From contig NZ_LMUE01000017.1 of assembly GCF_009766065.1 (NCBI RefSeq), positions 95,662 to 159,661 of the forward strand: a stretch of 64,000 bases of DNA, written 5' to 3'. The notes under the pieces are model-generated. The model was not told the origin of the DNA, did no database searches, and saw only the letters and a program-made list of their open reading frames with translations. This DNA comes from Dyella sp. S184 (GTDB lineage: Bacteria; Pseudomonadota; Gammaproteobacteria; Xanthomonadales; Rhodanobacteraceae). The position numbers and the translations under genes are program-made. Numbering within the stretch: position 1 is the stretch's first letter; every line of letters begins with the position of its first letter. Below, piece after piece: positions 1 to 8,857 of the stretch.

Positions 1-1962
1 GGTATCGGTGAAGTTGGCGGTCGGTGTGCCACCCGTGGCGCCACTGGAGACCGTTACCGATTGGGTCGAGGAACTGGTCTTGCCGCTGACGCTGTCGGTG
101 ACCGTCTCGGTGACGCTGTAGGTACCGGCGGCGGCGTAGGTGTGGCTCGGGCTGGCGACAGCGGAGGTGCTGCCGTCACCGAAGGTCCACGCGTAGGTGC
201 CGATGGTGCCACCCGAATCGGTGGACGTGTTGGTGAAGGTCGCCGTCAGGCCGCTGGTCGTATCGGTGAAGCTGGCGGTCGGCGTGCCGCCGGTGCTGCC
301 GCTGCCGCCAACGTTGCTGGACAGCCCACTGACGATGATGCTGCCCCAGCCGGTGGTGTAGTCCCAGCCCACGGCGGCCGTCTCACCGTCATTGTTGCCG
401 GAGGTGATGTCGTGGAAGTCCGTCGCATAGTTGGCAGCGGCGGCCTTGTACAGCAGCGGAGCCTCGAAGCCGAGTGCGCCGCCATTGGCGCCCTGGATGC
501 GCGCCCATGAGCCAACGTTCAGCGGCGAAGCGAGGCTGGTACCGCCGATCTGCTGGTTCGCCTGACCGTCGACGATGACCAGTGCGCCGGAATCCGGGCT
601 GGCGTCGAAGGCAATGTCGGGAACGCCACGATACTTGGAGGTGCCGTTCTGGCCCACGCCTACCTGCCAAGTCGGAATCGGCTCGAACGTGCTGGGGCTG
701 CCGCCGGTGGCACCCTCGTTCTCGCTGAGGTTGTTCCACACCGTCTCGCTGGTCCAGGTGGTGGTGCTGGTGGTGTACAGCTCGGTGCCGCCAGCCGCGA
801 CCACATACTGCGAGCTGGCCGGCCAGCTCGGGGTGATGCCGCTGGTGCATTCGTTGGCGCCGGAGTCACCGGCGGAGACCGAGAAGGTCTGACCCTGTGC
901 CACGGCCTGCTTGAAGACGGCATCTTCTGCGGTGGTCGTACCCGCCGACTTCGCATCGGTTTCGCACTCGCCCAGCGAGACGTTGATGGCAACGGCCTTG
1001 TCATCAGTCACGGCCAGGTTGTAGTCCGTGGTGAGGGCGGCGTCGGAGAGCGAGGCAGCATCGTAAAGGATCAGGCTTTTCAGGCCGCCCGACATCGCAA
1101 TGATGTCCTGGGTGTCCAGATCCCATTCGCCGTCGCCGCTGGCCGAGACGGAACCGGTATTGCCGGTGCCTTCGATGGTCGGGACGAGGGACGTCAGGCC
1201 ATTGGTGCTCTCGAAAGACTTGATGTCACTGAGCACATCGCTCATCTGGCCCGAAACCACGTTGCCGATCGTGATCGACGTGGCGGCGGGAAGGCTGCTG
1301 GCGCCGTAGATCTTCGGGAAATCGAGCGGGTTGTGACCCACGGCCGTGCCGCTGGCCATTGGATGGGCAATGTTCGTCTTAGCCCGGCGCGCGAAGATGT
1401 GCGACATGTGCACCGTATCCAGACCCACCACGGACTTCACGATGCCCTGCAGCGAGGCGGGAATCATCGCGTCGGTGGTGTTGCGGAAAGCATTGCGGCC
1501 GTCGTGGGTGCGCACAAGCTCGAATGAGGTGTTGAATGCAGCGCGCGCCGAGTCGGCGGTGGCGTCAGCCGTCACCAGCAAGCGGTTCGGGGTGATGGTG
1601 ACATTCTTGAAACCGGCCTTGGTCAGGTAATCCGCGACTGCCTGTGCCTGTGCCTGGGTCGGCGAGTACTGCGCGGCGAATTGTGCCGGGCTCATCGAGC
1701 GCTCGGCCGCCGGCGTATCGTGCTGCTGGGCCTTTGCGATAAAGCTGTCCAATTGCGATTCGTTGCGGAAATTGAGCGCGACCACGATCTGCATCGGCTG
1801 TGCGGCGGGCAGGGCGCCGATGGCGGCGTCGCCGTTGCGCAGTGGATTGGCATGCTGCGCCGGTAGCGCGACGAAGGCGCTGCTGGCAGTGGCGGAGACC
1901 GACGCGGCAGCGGCCATGCCGATGGCTGCAACCAGTAACTTGAGACGAAAATGGCTTGGCAT
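1..1962 (-). CDS. S53 family serine-carboxyl protease (sedolisin/xanthomonalisin type) with C-terminal PKD domains, partial
   Basis: Secreted acid endopeptidase; the 3' end lies beyond base 1. The ATG at 1962 follows a GGGAG ribosome binding site. Residues 1 to about 28 are a signal peptide, 50-190 an activation prodomain, and 200-555 the catalytic domain. The family's catalytic residues are visible: Glu279 and Asp283 in GDGEWDLD, Asp366 in SAGDSG, and Ser476 in GGTSLASP. A Gly/Ser linker leads to a PKD domain from about residue 560 (nucleotides 285 down to about 50, with the signature WTFGDG), and a second PKD begins at the window edge with nearly the same first codons. Known relatives cleave proteins at low pH and are insensitive to pepstatin. 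The PKD repeats probably bind substrate or surface polymer. The family call is firm; the substrate is not known. Confidence 0.93.
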   Translation of the reverse strand, partial: MPSHFRLKLLVAAIGMAAAASVSATASSAFVALPAQHANPLRNGDAAIGALPAAQPMQIVVALNFRNESQLDSFIAKAQQHDTPAAERSMSPAQFAAQYSPTQAQAQAVADYLTKAGFKNVTITPNRLLVTADATADSARAAFNTSFELVRTHDGRNAFRNTTDAMIPASLQGIVKSVVGLDTVHMSHIFARRAKTNIAHPMASGTAVGHNPLDFPKIYGASSLPAATSITIGNVVSGQMSDVLSDIKSFESTNGLTSLVPTIEGTGNTGSVSASGDGEWDLDTQDIIAMSGGLKSLILYDAASLSDAALTTDYNLAVTDDKAVAINVSLGECETDAKSAGTTTAEDAVFKQAVAQGQTFSVSAGDSGANECTSGITPSWPASSQYVVAAGGTELYTTSTTTWTSETVWNNLSENEGATGGSPSTFEPIPTWQVGVGQNGTSKYRGVPDIAFDASPDSGALVIVDGQANQQIGGTSLASPLNVGSWARIQGANGGALGFEAPLLYKAAAANYATDFHDITSGNNDGETAAVGWDYTTGWGSIIVSGLSSNVGGSGSTGGTPTASFTDTTSGLTATFTNTSTDSGGTIGTYAWTFGDGSTSAVASPSHTYAAAGTYSVTETVTDSVSGKTSSSTQSVTVSSGATGGTPTANFTDT

Positions 1963-2840
1963 TTAGAACTCCCAAAGTTTTTTGAGGACGCACAAAGCCA
2001 CTGGGGCCGCATGGGACCTCATGAATGAAATACCGTGGACAGACACGGCATCACTAAGTTGTGTTGGATTTCTCTGCGATCCTGCGAGTACTGCGGCTCA
2101 CCTTCCCCATATATCCCTCAGGGCTTGCACGCAGTTTCACCGGTAACGTCAAAACAGGATTTTCATGACGTTGTGACAGGATCATTCGTCAAACTCCCAA
2201 TCGACGAACCAATCGACGGTATGGCCCATGACAGAGGAGCGTCAATAGGACTTTTTGAGGTGACCGGTGATTGCAGTCACATAATCAATAAGGCCGGACT
2301 TGATAGGCTTGCCGCAATTATTTTCGGTGGCCGTGGCGCTGGCGCAGTGGAGTGAATGCATGTGCACATGACCTTGCCGCATTCGCAAAAATTGCCATTT
2401 ATTACAATCAATATCAATTACATAGAAAATTTTTCCAGACAGAATTGGGTCGCTCCGGCGCGGTGGTTCTGCCGAACAGAAATGTCACCAGCCGCAGCCG
2501 AGGCAACTTGCGCATAACGCAATTGCATGCGTTTAGAACGAGATTATCTCGCCGCGCGCCGCAATATATTGCATGCGATTATGTGAAGTGAGTGCTTCCG
2601 CACTGCCTGAAAATCGGTTGTGACGGATTTACCCGGTTCATTTTTAATTCAGCTGCTCATGGTCCACCATGAACGGAAGAGGATGGCAAGACAGATCATC
2701 TGGCCGACCCGTTATTCCGGCAGCCGCGTTCTGGTGGGCATCCGATGGATGCAGGCGGATCAAGGCGGGGCAGCTGATCCAGCGTGACGGTGAGCCGGCG
2801 CCCCGCTCATTCCGAGCAGGCGGCATGCGACCATGCACTG
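1963..2840. other. 878-bp intergenic region, AT-richer than its surroundings, no convincing gene
   Basis: No frame here has protein-like composition or a family match. The stretch from about 2040 to 2650 is clearly poorer in G+C than the flanking genes. It holds an inverted repeat CGAGAT-T-ATCTCG at 2539-2551 and two copies of ATTGCATGCG (near 2523 and 2568), each containing the palindrome GCATGC. It should contain the promoter of the minus-strand protease and perhaps that of the flavoprotein gene. I could not pick a clear -35/-10 pair. It may be regulatory or the remnant of an acquired segment. Confidence 0.6.
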
Positions 2841-4076
2841 ATGACCCGGACTACCCATCCCCGACTGGCGATCATTGGCGGCGGCCCGGCGGGCCTGATG
2901 GCGGCCGAAGCTTCGTGCGCAGCGGGCGTGACCGTCGATCTGTACGATGCGAAGAGTTCGGTCGGGCGAAAATTTCTGCTGGCTGGCAAGGGCGGTCTCA
3001 ACCTCACCCATGGTGAAGCGCCGGCGCGCTTTGTCGAGCGTTACGGTTCACGCCAGACCGAGATCAAACAATGGCTCGATGCGTTCGATGCGGAGGCATT
3101 GCGGGCGTGGGCACGTGGACTGGGCGTGGAGACGTTTGCCGGCAGCTCCGGTCGGGTATTTCCGAAAGACCTGAAGGCGGCGCCCCTGCTGCGCGCCTGG
3201 CTGCATCGCCTGCGTGTTTCCGGAGTGGGCTTCCACATGCACCATCGATGGCTGGGCTGGCAGGCGCACGGTGCCTTGCACTTCGCCACGCCGCAGGGCG
3301 AACGCGTGGTGCCGGCGGATGCGGTGCTCCTGGCGCTGGGTGGCGCCAGCTGGCCGCAGCTCGGTTCCGATGGCGCTTGGGTGACCCCGCTGCAACAGGC
3401 CGGGATCGACATCGCACCACTGCAACCGGCGAACTGCGGGTTCGAGCTGGCGTGGAGCGAACACCTGTCCAGTCGCTTTGCGGGCGCACCGCTCAAGCCG
3501 GTGGTGGCGCACTGGACAGATCGCCGCGGCGTGGCCCATGCGCGCCAGGGCGAGTGCGTGATCAGCGAATACGGCATCGAAGGCAGCCTGGTATATGCGA
3601 TCGGTGCCGAACTGCGCGAGCAGATCGCCGAGCGTGGCGATGCCGTGCTGAAGCTGGATCTGGTGCCGGGCTATACCGAACCCGTACTTGCCGATCGCCT
3701 GGCAGCTCCACGCGGCAAGCACAGCATCGGTGACTGGTTGCGCCGTCGCGCCGGACTTGATCCGGCGAAGTGCGCGTTGGTGTTCGAACTGATCGCGAAA
3801 TCGATCTTGGCCGATCCAGTAGCGCTGGCAGCGCAACTCAAGTCATTGCCTTTGCGCCTGCGTGCACCGCGACCGGTCGCCGAGGCGATCAGCACGGCCG
3901 GCGGTGTGCGGCTGGAGGGGCTGGACGACAAGCTGATGCTGCGCATGCGCCCCGGGGTATTCTGCGCGGGCGAGATGCTGGACTGGGAGGCACCCACCGG
4001 CGGTTACCTGCTCACCGCCTGCTTCGCCAGCGGACTGATTGCCGGCCGCGGCGCGGCGCACTGGCTGGGAAAGTAG
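2841..4076 (+). CDS. HI0933/BaiN-type NAD(P)/FAD-dependent oxidoreductase (TIGR03862-like flavoprotein)
   Basis: A 411-residue flavoprotein. The N-terminus carries a Rossmann FAD-binding motif, IIGGGPAGLMAA, followed by the family's conserved GRKFLLAGKGGLNLTH stretch. The C-terminus has GEMLDWEAPTGGYLLTAC, the second FAD-contacting block typical of this family. The ATG at 2841 is preferred because family members start just ahead of the FAD motif; an in-frame GTG at 2784 would add 19 unremarkable residues. No physiological substrate is known for this branch; bacterial relatives include a bile-acid reductase and proteins of unknown role. It is transcribed alone and converges on the efflux operon with only 18 bp between stop codons. 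Confidence 0.85.
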   Translation: MTRTTHPRLAIIGGGPAGLMAAEASCAAGVTVDLYDAKSSVGRKFLLAGKGGLNLTHGEAPARFVERYGSRQTEIKQWLDAFDAEALRAWARGLGVETFAGSSGRVFPKDLKAAPLLRAWLHRLRVSGVGFHMHHRWLGWQAHGALHFATPQGERVVPADAVLLALGGASWPQLGSDGAWVTPLQQAGIDIAPLQPANCGFELAWSEHLSSRFAGAPLKPVVAHWTDRRGVAHARQGECVISEYGIEGSLVYAIGAELREQIAERGDAVLKLDLVPGYTEPVLADRLAAPRGKHSIGDWLRRRAGLDPAKCALVFELIAKSILADPVALAAQLKSLPLRLRAPRPVAEAISTAGGVRLEGLDDKLMLRMRPGVFCAGEMLDWEAPTGGYLLTACFASGLIAGRGAAHWLGK

Positions 4077-4094
4077 TCGGCACGCGTGCTGTTC

Positions 4095-5555
4095 TCAGTG
4101 CTGGGTGGATGACGTCAGCGAGGACTTCGGTGGCTCGCCAAGTTCGCTGGCCGACCAGCCGCCACCCACATCCCCGATCAGCGACACCGCATCAAGCAGG
4201 CGTTGCTGCTGCACGCTGAGCGCGCTCTGCTGCGTGCTCAGCTGGATAGCCCGGGCAGTGGCTGCGGTGGTGTAGTCCACGGTGCCGGCCTGGTACTCGT
4301 TGAACGCGATCTCGGCGCCGCGGGTGGCGTCGTGTACGGCCGTGTCCAGCACCTCGGCCTGCTGGGCGAGAATGCGCAGACCGGAAAGGTCATCCTCCAC
4401 ATTCTGGAACGCGGTCAGCACGGTGCCACGATAGTTGGCGACTGCGGCTTCGTAGTTTGCCTTGGCCGCGGCAACCTCGCCATGGCGTGCACCGAAGTCG
4501 AACAGGGTTTCGCTCGCGTCGGCGCCCAGCGACCAGACATGGTTGGCGATGTGCAGCAGGCCCGCCAGCGGCGATTGCGAGAAACCGTCGGCTGCCGACA
4601 GCGAAAGGCTCGGGTAATAGGCGGCAATGGCGATGCCGATCGCGGCGTTCTGCGCGGCCATCTGGCGTTCGGCGATCGCGATATCCGGGCGGCGCTGCAG
4701 CAGGGTCGAAGGTACGCCGGCCGGAACCGTGGGCAGCGTCGGCAAGGTCGTGCTGTGCGGAATGTCGAGTTCTTCCGGGTTCTTGCCGACCAGCACTGCA
4801 ATCGCGTGGGCGTACTGCGCACGGGCGACGCCAAGCGCGAGCAGACTGGCCTGCGCGTTCTCCAGTTGGGTCCGCGCACTGATGACATCGGAAGGCGCGA
4901 TGGTGCCGGCGGTGCCCTGGTTGGCAATCACGCGCAGATATTCCGTATAGGCATCGACGGTCTTCTGCAGCAGGTCGATGTTGGCGTCGCTCACACGCAG
5001 TTCGATGACTGCCGTGGCCAACGCGGTTTGCTCGGACAGGGTGGCGTTGGCCAGGGTCGCCTCGCTGGCCTGGGCGGTCGCCTTGTTCTCCTCGATGGTG
5101 CGACGGACCTTGCCCCACAGATCCGGCGCCCAACTGACATTGCCTTCGAGCGAGCCGGCGCTGCTGATCGATCCGTTGCCGTTGTTGCCGAGACTGCTGC
5201 TGGCGCTGCGCTGCCTGGTCGCCGAGCCGGTGACGCCGATCGTGGGAAACAGGCTGCTGCGTGCCACCTGCACCTCGGCGAGCGCAGCCTGATAGTTGGC
5301 GTAGTCCTGGCGCACGGTCTGGTTCGAGACCGATACCATTGGCTCGAGCTGGTTGAGCAGCGGATCGTTGAAGCCGGTCCACCAGTCGCCCTTCGGCGCT
5401 TCGGCCGCCGGCGCCGCCGCCGTCCAGCCGGGCAGTTCCTTGTATTGCGGCGGTGTCGCCACCTGCGGGCGATGGTAGTCAGGGCCGACCATGCAGCCGC
5501 CGAGCAACAGTGCCAAAGAGGCAGCCATTGTGGTGTGGAGAATCTTCATGTTCAT
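4095..5555 (-). CDS. Outer membrane efflux lipoprotein, NodT/OprM family, of the RND operon
   Basis: A 486-residue TolC-like channel forming the outer membrane exit duct of the tripartite pump encoded upstream. It begins with a lipoprotein signal peptide whose lipobox LLGGC puts the lipidated cysteine at residue 21, followed by MVGPDYHRP, the NodT-family hallmark. The rest shows the duplicated outer membrane efflux pattern with long helical repeats. The start at 5555 is chosen because its ATG overlaps the TGA of the preceding pump gene (ATGA), implying translational coupling; a longer frame to 5597 is unlikely. It is the last gene of the operon, and its stop lies close to the convergent flavoprotein gene. 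Confidence 0.92.
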   Translation of the reverse strand: MNMKILHTTMAASLALLLGGCMVGPDYHRPQVATPPQYKELPGWTAAAPAAEAPKGDWWTGFNDPLLNQLEPMVSVSNQTVRQDYANYQAALAEVQVARSSLFPTIGVTGSATRQRSASSSLGNNGNGSISSAGSLEGNVSWAPDLWGKVRRTIEENKATAQASEATLANATLSEQTALATAVIELRVSDANIDLLQKTVDAYTEYLRVIANQGTAGTIAPSDVISARTQLENAQASLLALGVARAQYAHAIAVLVGKNPEELDIPHSTTLPTLPTVPAGVPSTLLQRRPDIAIAERQMAAQNAAIGIAIAAYYPSLSLSAADGFSQSPLAGLLHIANHVWSLGADASETLFDFGARHGEVAAAKANYEAAVANYRGTVLTAFQNVEDDLSGLRILAQQAEVLDTAVHDATRGAEIAFNEYQAGTVDYTTAATARAIQLSTQQSALSVQQQRLLDAVSLIGDVGGGWSASELGEPPKSSLTSSTQH

Positions 5556-8500
5556 GCGCTCGCGTCCGATCTGTTCCACGGCAGGGTGGCGGACCACTTG
5601 GCCAGTCTGGCGCGCAAGCGGTCGAGGTAGATGTAGATCACTGGCGTGGTGTACAGCGTGAAGACCTGACTGAAAATCAGACCACCCATGACGGTAATGC
5701 CCAGAGGTTGTCGCAACGATGCGCCCTGGCCGATGCCGATGGCCAACGGCACCGCGCCGAGCACGGCAGCGGCGGTGGTCATCATGATCGGCCGTAGACG
5801 CACCACGGCCGCGTCGTGAATGGCTCTCTGCGGCTCATAGCCTTCGTCGCGCTGCAGGTGAATGGCGACGTCGATCATCATGATCGCGTTCTTCTTGACG
5901 ATGCCGATTAGCAGAATGATGCCGATCATCGCGATCACCGAGAACGGCGTACCGAAGATCAGCAGCGCAAGGGTGGCGCCGATGCCTGCCGATGGCAGTG
6001 TAGAGAGGATCGTGATCGGATGGACGGTGTTCTCGTAGAGCATGCCGAGCACGATATAGACGGCTGCCAGTGCGGCGAGGATCAGCAGTGGCATGGTCGA
6101 CATCGACTGCGCGTAGACCTGCGCGGCACCCGCGAAGCTACCGTGGATGGAGGCGGGTAGTCCCAGCTGCTGCGAAGCCTGGTTGATTGCGTCCGTGGCC
6201 TTGCTCAGCGAACCGCCAGGCGGCAGGTTGAAGGAAATCGTGGCGGCGACCAGGCCGCCCTGATGGCTGACCTGGGTGGCCGTGTGATTGCTCGTATATG
6301 TCGCCAGCTGCGGGAATGGCACCAGGGTCTCGCTCGACGTGCTGTCTGCGCTGCCGCTGGAGCTGCCACCTTTGGCATTGGAGATGGCGTTGGTGAGCTG
6401 GTTGGCCTCGGCATTGGCGTTGAGCGCATTGGACGAGGATGTGCTGCCTTGCGTCCCGCTCACCGCTGTCACCTGCTGGACCGGCTGCACGAGGCTGCTC
6501 GATATCTGCGTCTGCTGGGTTCCACTCGCATTGCCTGCAGCGGTGCTGAAACGCATGCGGTCGAGCATCTGCGGGTACTGCCAGTATTTCGGCGCGACCT
6601 CCATCACCACGTAGTACTGGTTGAGCTGGTTGTAGACGGTCGACACGGTGCGCTGGCCGAAGGCGTCGTACAGCACGCTGTCGATCTGGTTCGGTGCAAA
6701 ACCATAGCGAGCGGATGTGGCGCGATCGAAGTTGACATAGATCTGCAGGCCGTTCTGCTGCAGGTCCGAATTCACGTCCGTCATCTGGGTGCGGTCCTTG
6801 CCCAGCGCGGTCACCAGTGCGGGCACCCACTTGAACAGCGCGGTGGGGTCGTCGCTGGTCAACGTGTACTGGTATTCGGCGGCGGACGAGCGGCCGCCAA
6901 TATGCAGATCCTGCGCTGCCTGCAGAAAGAGCTTTGCGCCGGACACTGCATTGAGTTTCGGGCGCAGGCGATCGACCACCTGCGCTGCGGACAGCTTGCG
7001 CTCGGCCAGCGGCTTGAGTTCGATGAACACATTGGCGGTGTTGAGTGCACGACCACCGGTAAAACCCGCCACCGAGGCGACTGCGGGATCCTTCTGCACG
7101 ATCGCCTGCAACTGCGCGAGCTTCTGTTCCATCGCTTGGAACGAGATGCTCTGGTCGGCAATGATCTGGCCCATCAGGATGCCGTTGTCCTGTTCCGGGA
7201 AGAAGGTCGAGGGCACCAGCTTGATCAGCAGGACATTGAGCACGATCAGGCCGATCAACGTAAGTCCGACCAGCAGCGCATGATCGAGCACGGTGGTGAG
7301 GGAACGGGAATACGCGTTCTTGAAGCGCTCGAACTGCCGTTCGTACCACAGTGCCCAGCGCGCCTTGGAGTGCAGCGTCTTGCGGTTGAGTACATAGGCC
7401 GCCATGGTCGGCGTGACCGTGAGCGAAATCACCAGCGAGAGCAGGATCGCGATCGACAGCGTCACCGCGAACTCGTGGAACAGCAGGCCGACGATGCCTG
7501 GCATCAACAGGATCGGCAGGAACACCGCGATAAGCGACAGGCTCATCGAGATCACCGTGAAGCTGACCTCGGCGCTGCCGCGCAGGGCCGCCTCGCGCAC
7601 GTCCATGCCGGATTCGACGTGGCGCACGATGTTCTCCAACACAACCACCGCATCGTCGACCACGAAACCGGTGCCGATGGTCAGCGCCATCAGCGAGAGG
7701 TTGTCGATGCTGTAGCCGAGCAGGTACATCGGCCCGAACGTGCCGATGATCGACAGCGGCAGCGCCACCGCCGGCACCAGGATCGCCCGCGGCGACTGCA
7801 GGAAGATGAAGACCACGCCGATCACCAGCAGCACGGCCATGAACAGGGTGCGCTCGGTGTCGTTCACCGCGGCGTTCACCGATTGCGAGCGATCGACGGC
7901 GATGCCGATATGGACATTGTGTGGCAGCGTCGCCTCGATCGATGGCAGCACCTTGCGGATCTGCGCCACGGTCTTGACGATGTTGCCACCCGGCAGCGGA
8001 TAGACGATGACCAGCACCGCATCCTTGCCGTTGTAGAGGCCGGCGTTGCGGATGTTTTCCGCGGAATCCTCGACGTCGGCGACGTCGCGCAGCAGCACCG
8101 GCGCATTGTTGCGATAGGCTACCACCAGATCGCGGTACGGTGCGGCCGTGTTGATCTGGTCGTTCGAGGTGACCTCGAAGCGCTGGTCGCCCTGATCGAT
8201 GTGGCCCTTGGCACTGTTGGCATTCGCCGAGCTGATCGCGGCGCGCACGTCCTCCAGGCCGATGCCGTAGCTGTTGAGCTGATCGGGTTGCAATTCCACC
8301 CGCACCGACGGCAACGCGCTGCCGCCCAGGGTGATCTGACCCACGCCGTCGACCTGCGACAGCTGCTGCTGGATCACCGAATCGGCTGAATCGTAGAGTT
8401 GCGCGCGGGTCAGCGTGTTCGAGGTCAGCGCCAGCACCATGATCGGTGAATCGGCCGGGTTGTACTCGCGATAGGTCGGGTTGTTGCGCAGCGTCGAGGG

Positions 8501-8857
8501 CAGGTCCGCGCGCGACGCCTGCAAGGCAGCCTGGACATCGCGGGCAGCGCCATTGATATCCCGGCTCAGTCCGAACTGGATGACGATGTTTGCGGAGCCG
8601 ACCGAGCTTGTCGAGGTCATTTCGCTCACGTCGGCAATCGAACCCAGGCGCCGTTCCAGCGGCGCGGCCACGGTGGACGCCATGATGTCCGGGCTGGCAC
8701 CCGCCATGCTGGCCTGTACCACGATGACGGGATAGGTGACGTTCGGCAGCGGGGCGACCGGCAGCTTGAAATATGCCAGTGAACCGGACAACAAGATGGC
8801 GACCGCCAACAGGGTGGTCGCCACCGGTCGCTTGATGAACAGTCCCGGGATACTCAC
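5552..8857 (-). CDS. mdtC: RND multidrug efflux pump subunit, MdtC-like
   Basis: An inner membrane proton/drug antiporter of the AcrB (HAE1) family, 1101 residues. It starts MSIPGLFIKRPVAT, as MdtC proteins do, and has the paired proton-relay aspartates Asp401-Asp402 in GFVVDDAVVVLEN, with two sets of six membrane helices and two large periplasmic loops. It follows the second pump gene with an ATGA overlap, so a heteromultimeric MdtBC-type pump is expected. The protein is some 70 residues longer than usual because the second periplasmic loop holds a Ser/Gln/Asn/Gly-rich insertion at about residues 774-849. Substrates of such pumps include bile salts, novobiocin and deoxycholate in E. coli; here the substrate is unknown. 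Confidence 0.93.
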   Translation of the reverse strand: MSIPGLFIKRPVATTLLAVAILLSGSLAYFKLPVAPLPNVTYPVIVVQASMAGASPDIMASTVAAPLERRLGSIADVSEMTSTSSVGSANIVIQFGLSRDINGAARDVQAALQASRADLPSTLRNNPTYREYNPADSPIMVLALTSNTLTRAQLYDSADSVIQQQLSQVDGVGQITLGGSALPSVRVELQPDQLNSYGIGLEDVRAAISSANANSAKGHIDQGDQRFEVTSNDQINTAAPYRDLVVAYRNNAPVLLRDVADVEDSAENIRNAGLYNGKDAVLVIVYPLPGGNIVKTVAQIRKVLPSIEATLPHNVHIGIAVDRSQSVNAAVNDTERTLFMAVLLVIGVVFIFLQSPRAILVPAVALPLSIIGTFGPMYLLGYSIDNLSLMALTIGTGFVVDDAVVVLENIVRHVESGMDVREAALRGSAEVSFTVISMSLSLIAVFLPILLMPGIVGLLFHEFAVTLSIAILLSLVISLTVTPTMAAYVLNRKTLHSKARWALWYERQFERFKNAYSRSLTTVLDHALLVGLTLIGLIVLNVLLIKLVPSTFFPEQDNGILMGQIIADQSISFQAMEQKLAQLQAIVQKDPAVASVAGFTGGRALNTANVFIELKPLAERKLSAAQVVDRLRPKLNAVSGAKLFLQAAQDLHIGGRSSAAEYQYTLTSDDPTALFKWVPALVTALGKDRTQMTDVNSDLQQNGLQIYVNFDRATSARYGFAPNQIDSVLYDAFGQRTVSTVYNQLNQYYVVMEVAPKYWQYPQMLDRMRFSTAAGNASGTQQTQISSSLVQPVQQVTAVSGTQGSTSSSNALNANAEANQLTNAISNAKGGSSSGSADSTSSETLVPFPQLATYTSNHTATQVSHQGGLVAATISFNLPPGGSLSKATDAINQASQQLGLPASIHGSFAGAAQVYAQSMSTMPLLILAALAAVYIVLGMLYENTVHPITILSTLPSAGIGATLALLIFGTPFSVIAMIGIILLIGIVKKNAIMMIDVAIHLQRDEGYEPQRAIHDAAVVRLRPIMMTTAAAVLGAVPLAIGIGQGASLRQPLGITVMGGLIFSQVFTLYTTPVIYIYLDRLRARLAKWSATLPWNRSDASA

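Noticed and set aside
2035..2591. Two adjacent open frames of about 106 and 79 codons in the intergenic gap
   Set aside because: Atypical composition, no ribosome binding sites, no family resemblance; the region reads as non-coding.
6263..8389. A 708-codon open frame on the plus strand antisense to the MdtC-like pump gene
   Set aside because: Its translation is rich in Arg, His and Gln with no domain or signal. It arises because the high-GC codon bias of the real gene removes stops on the opposite strand.
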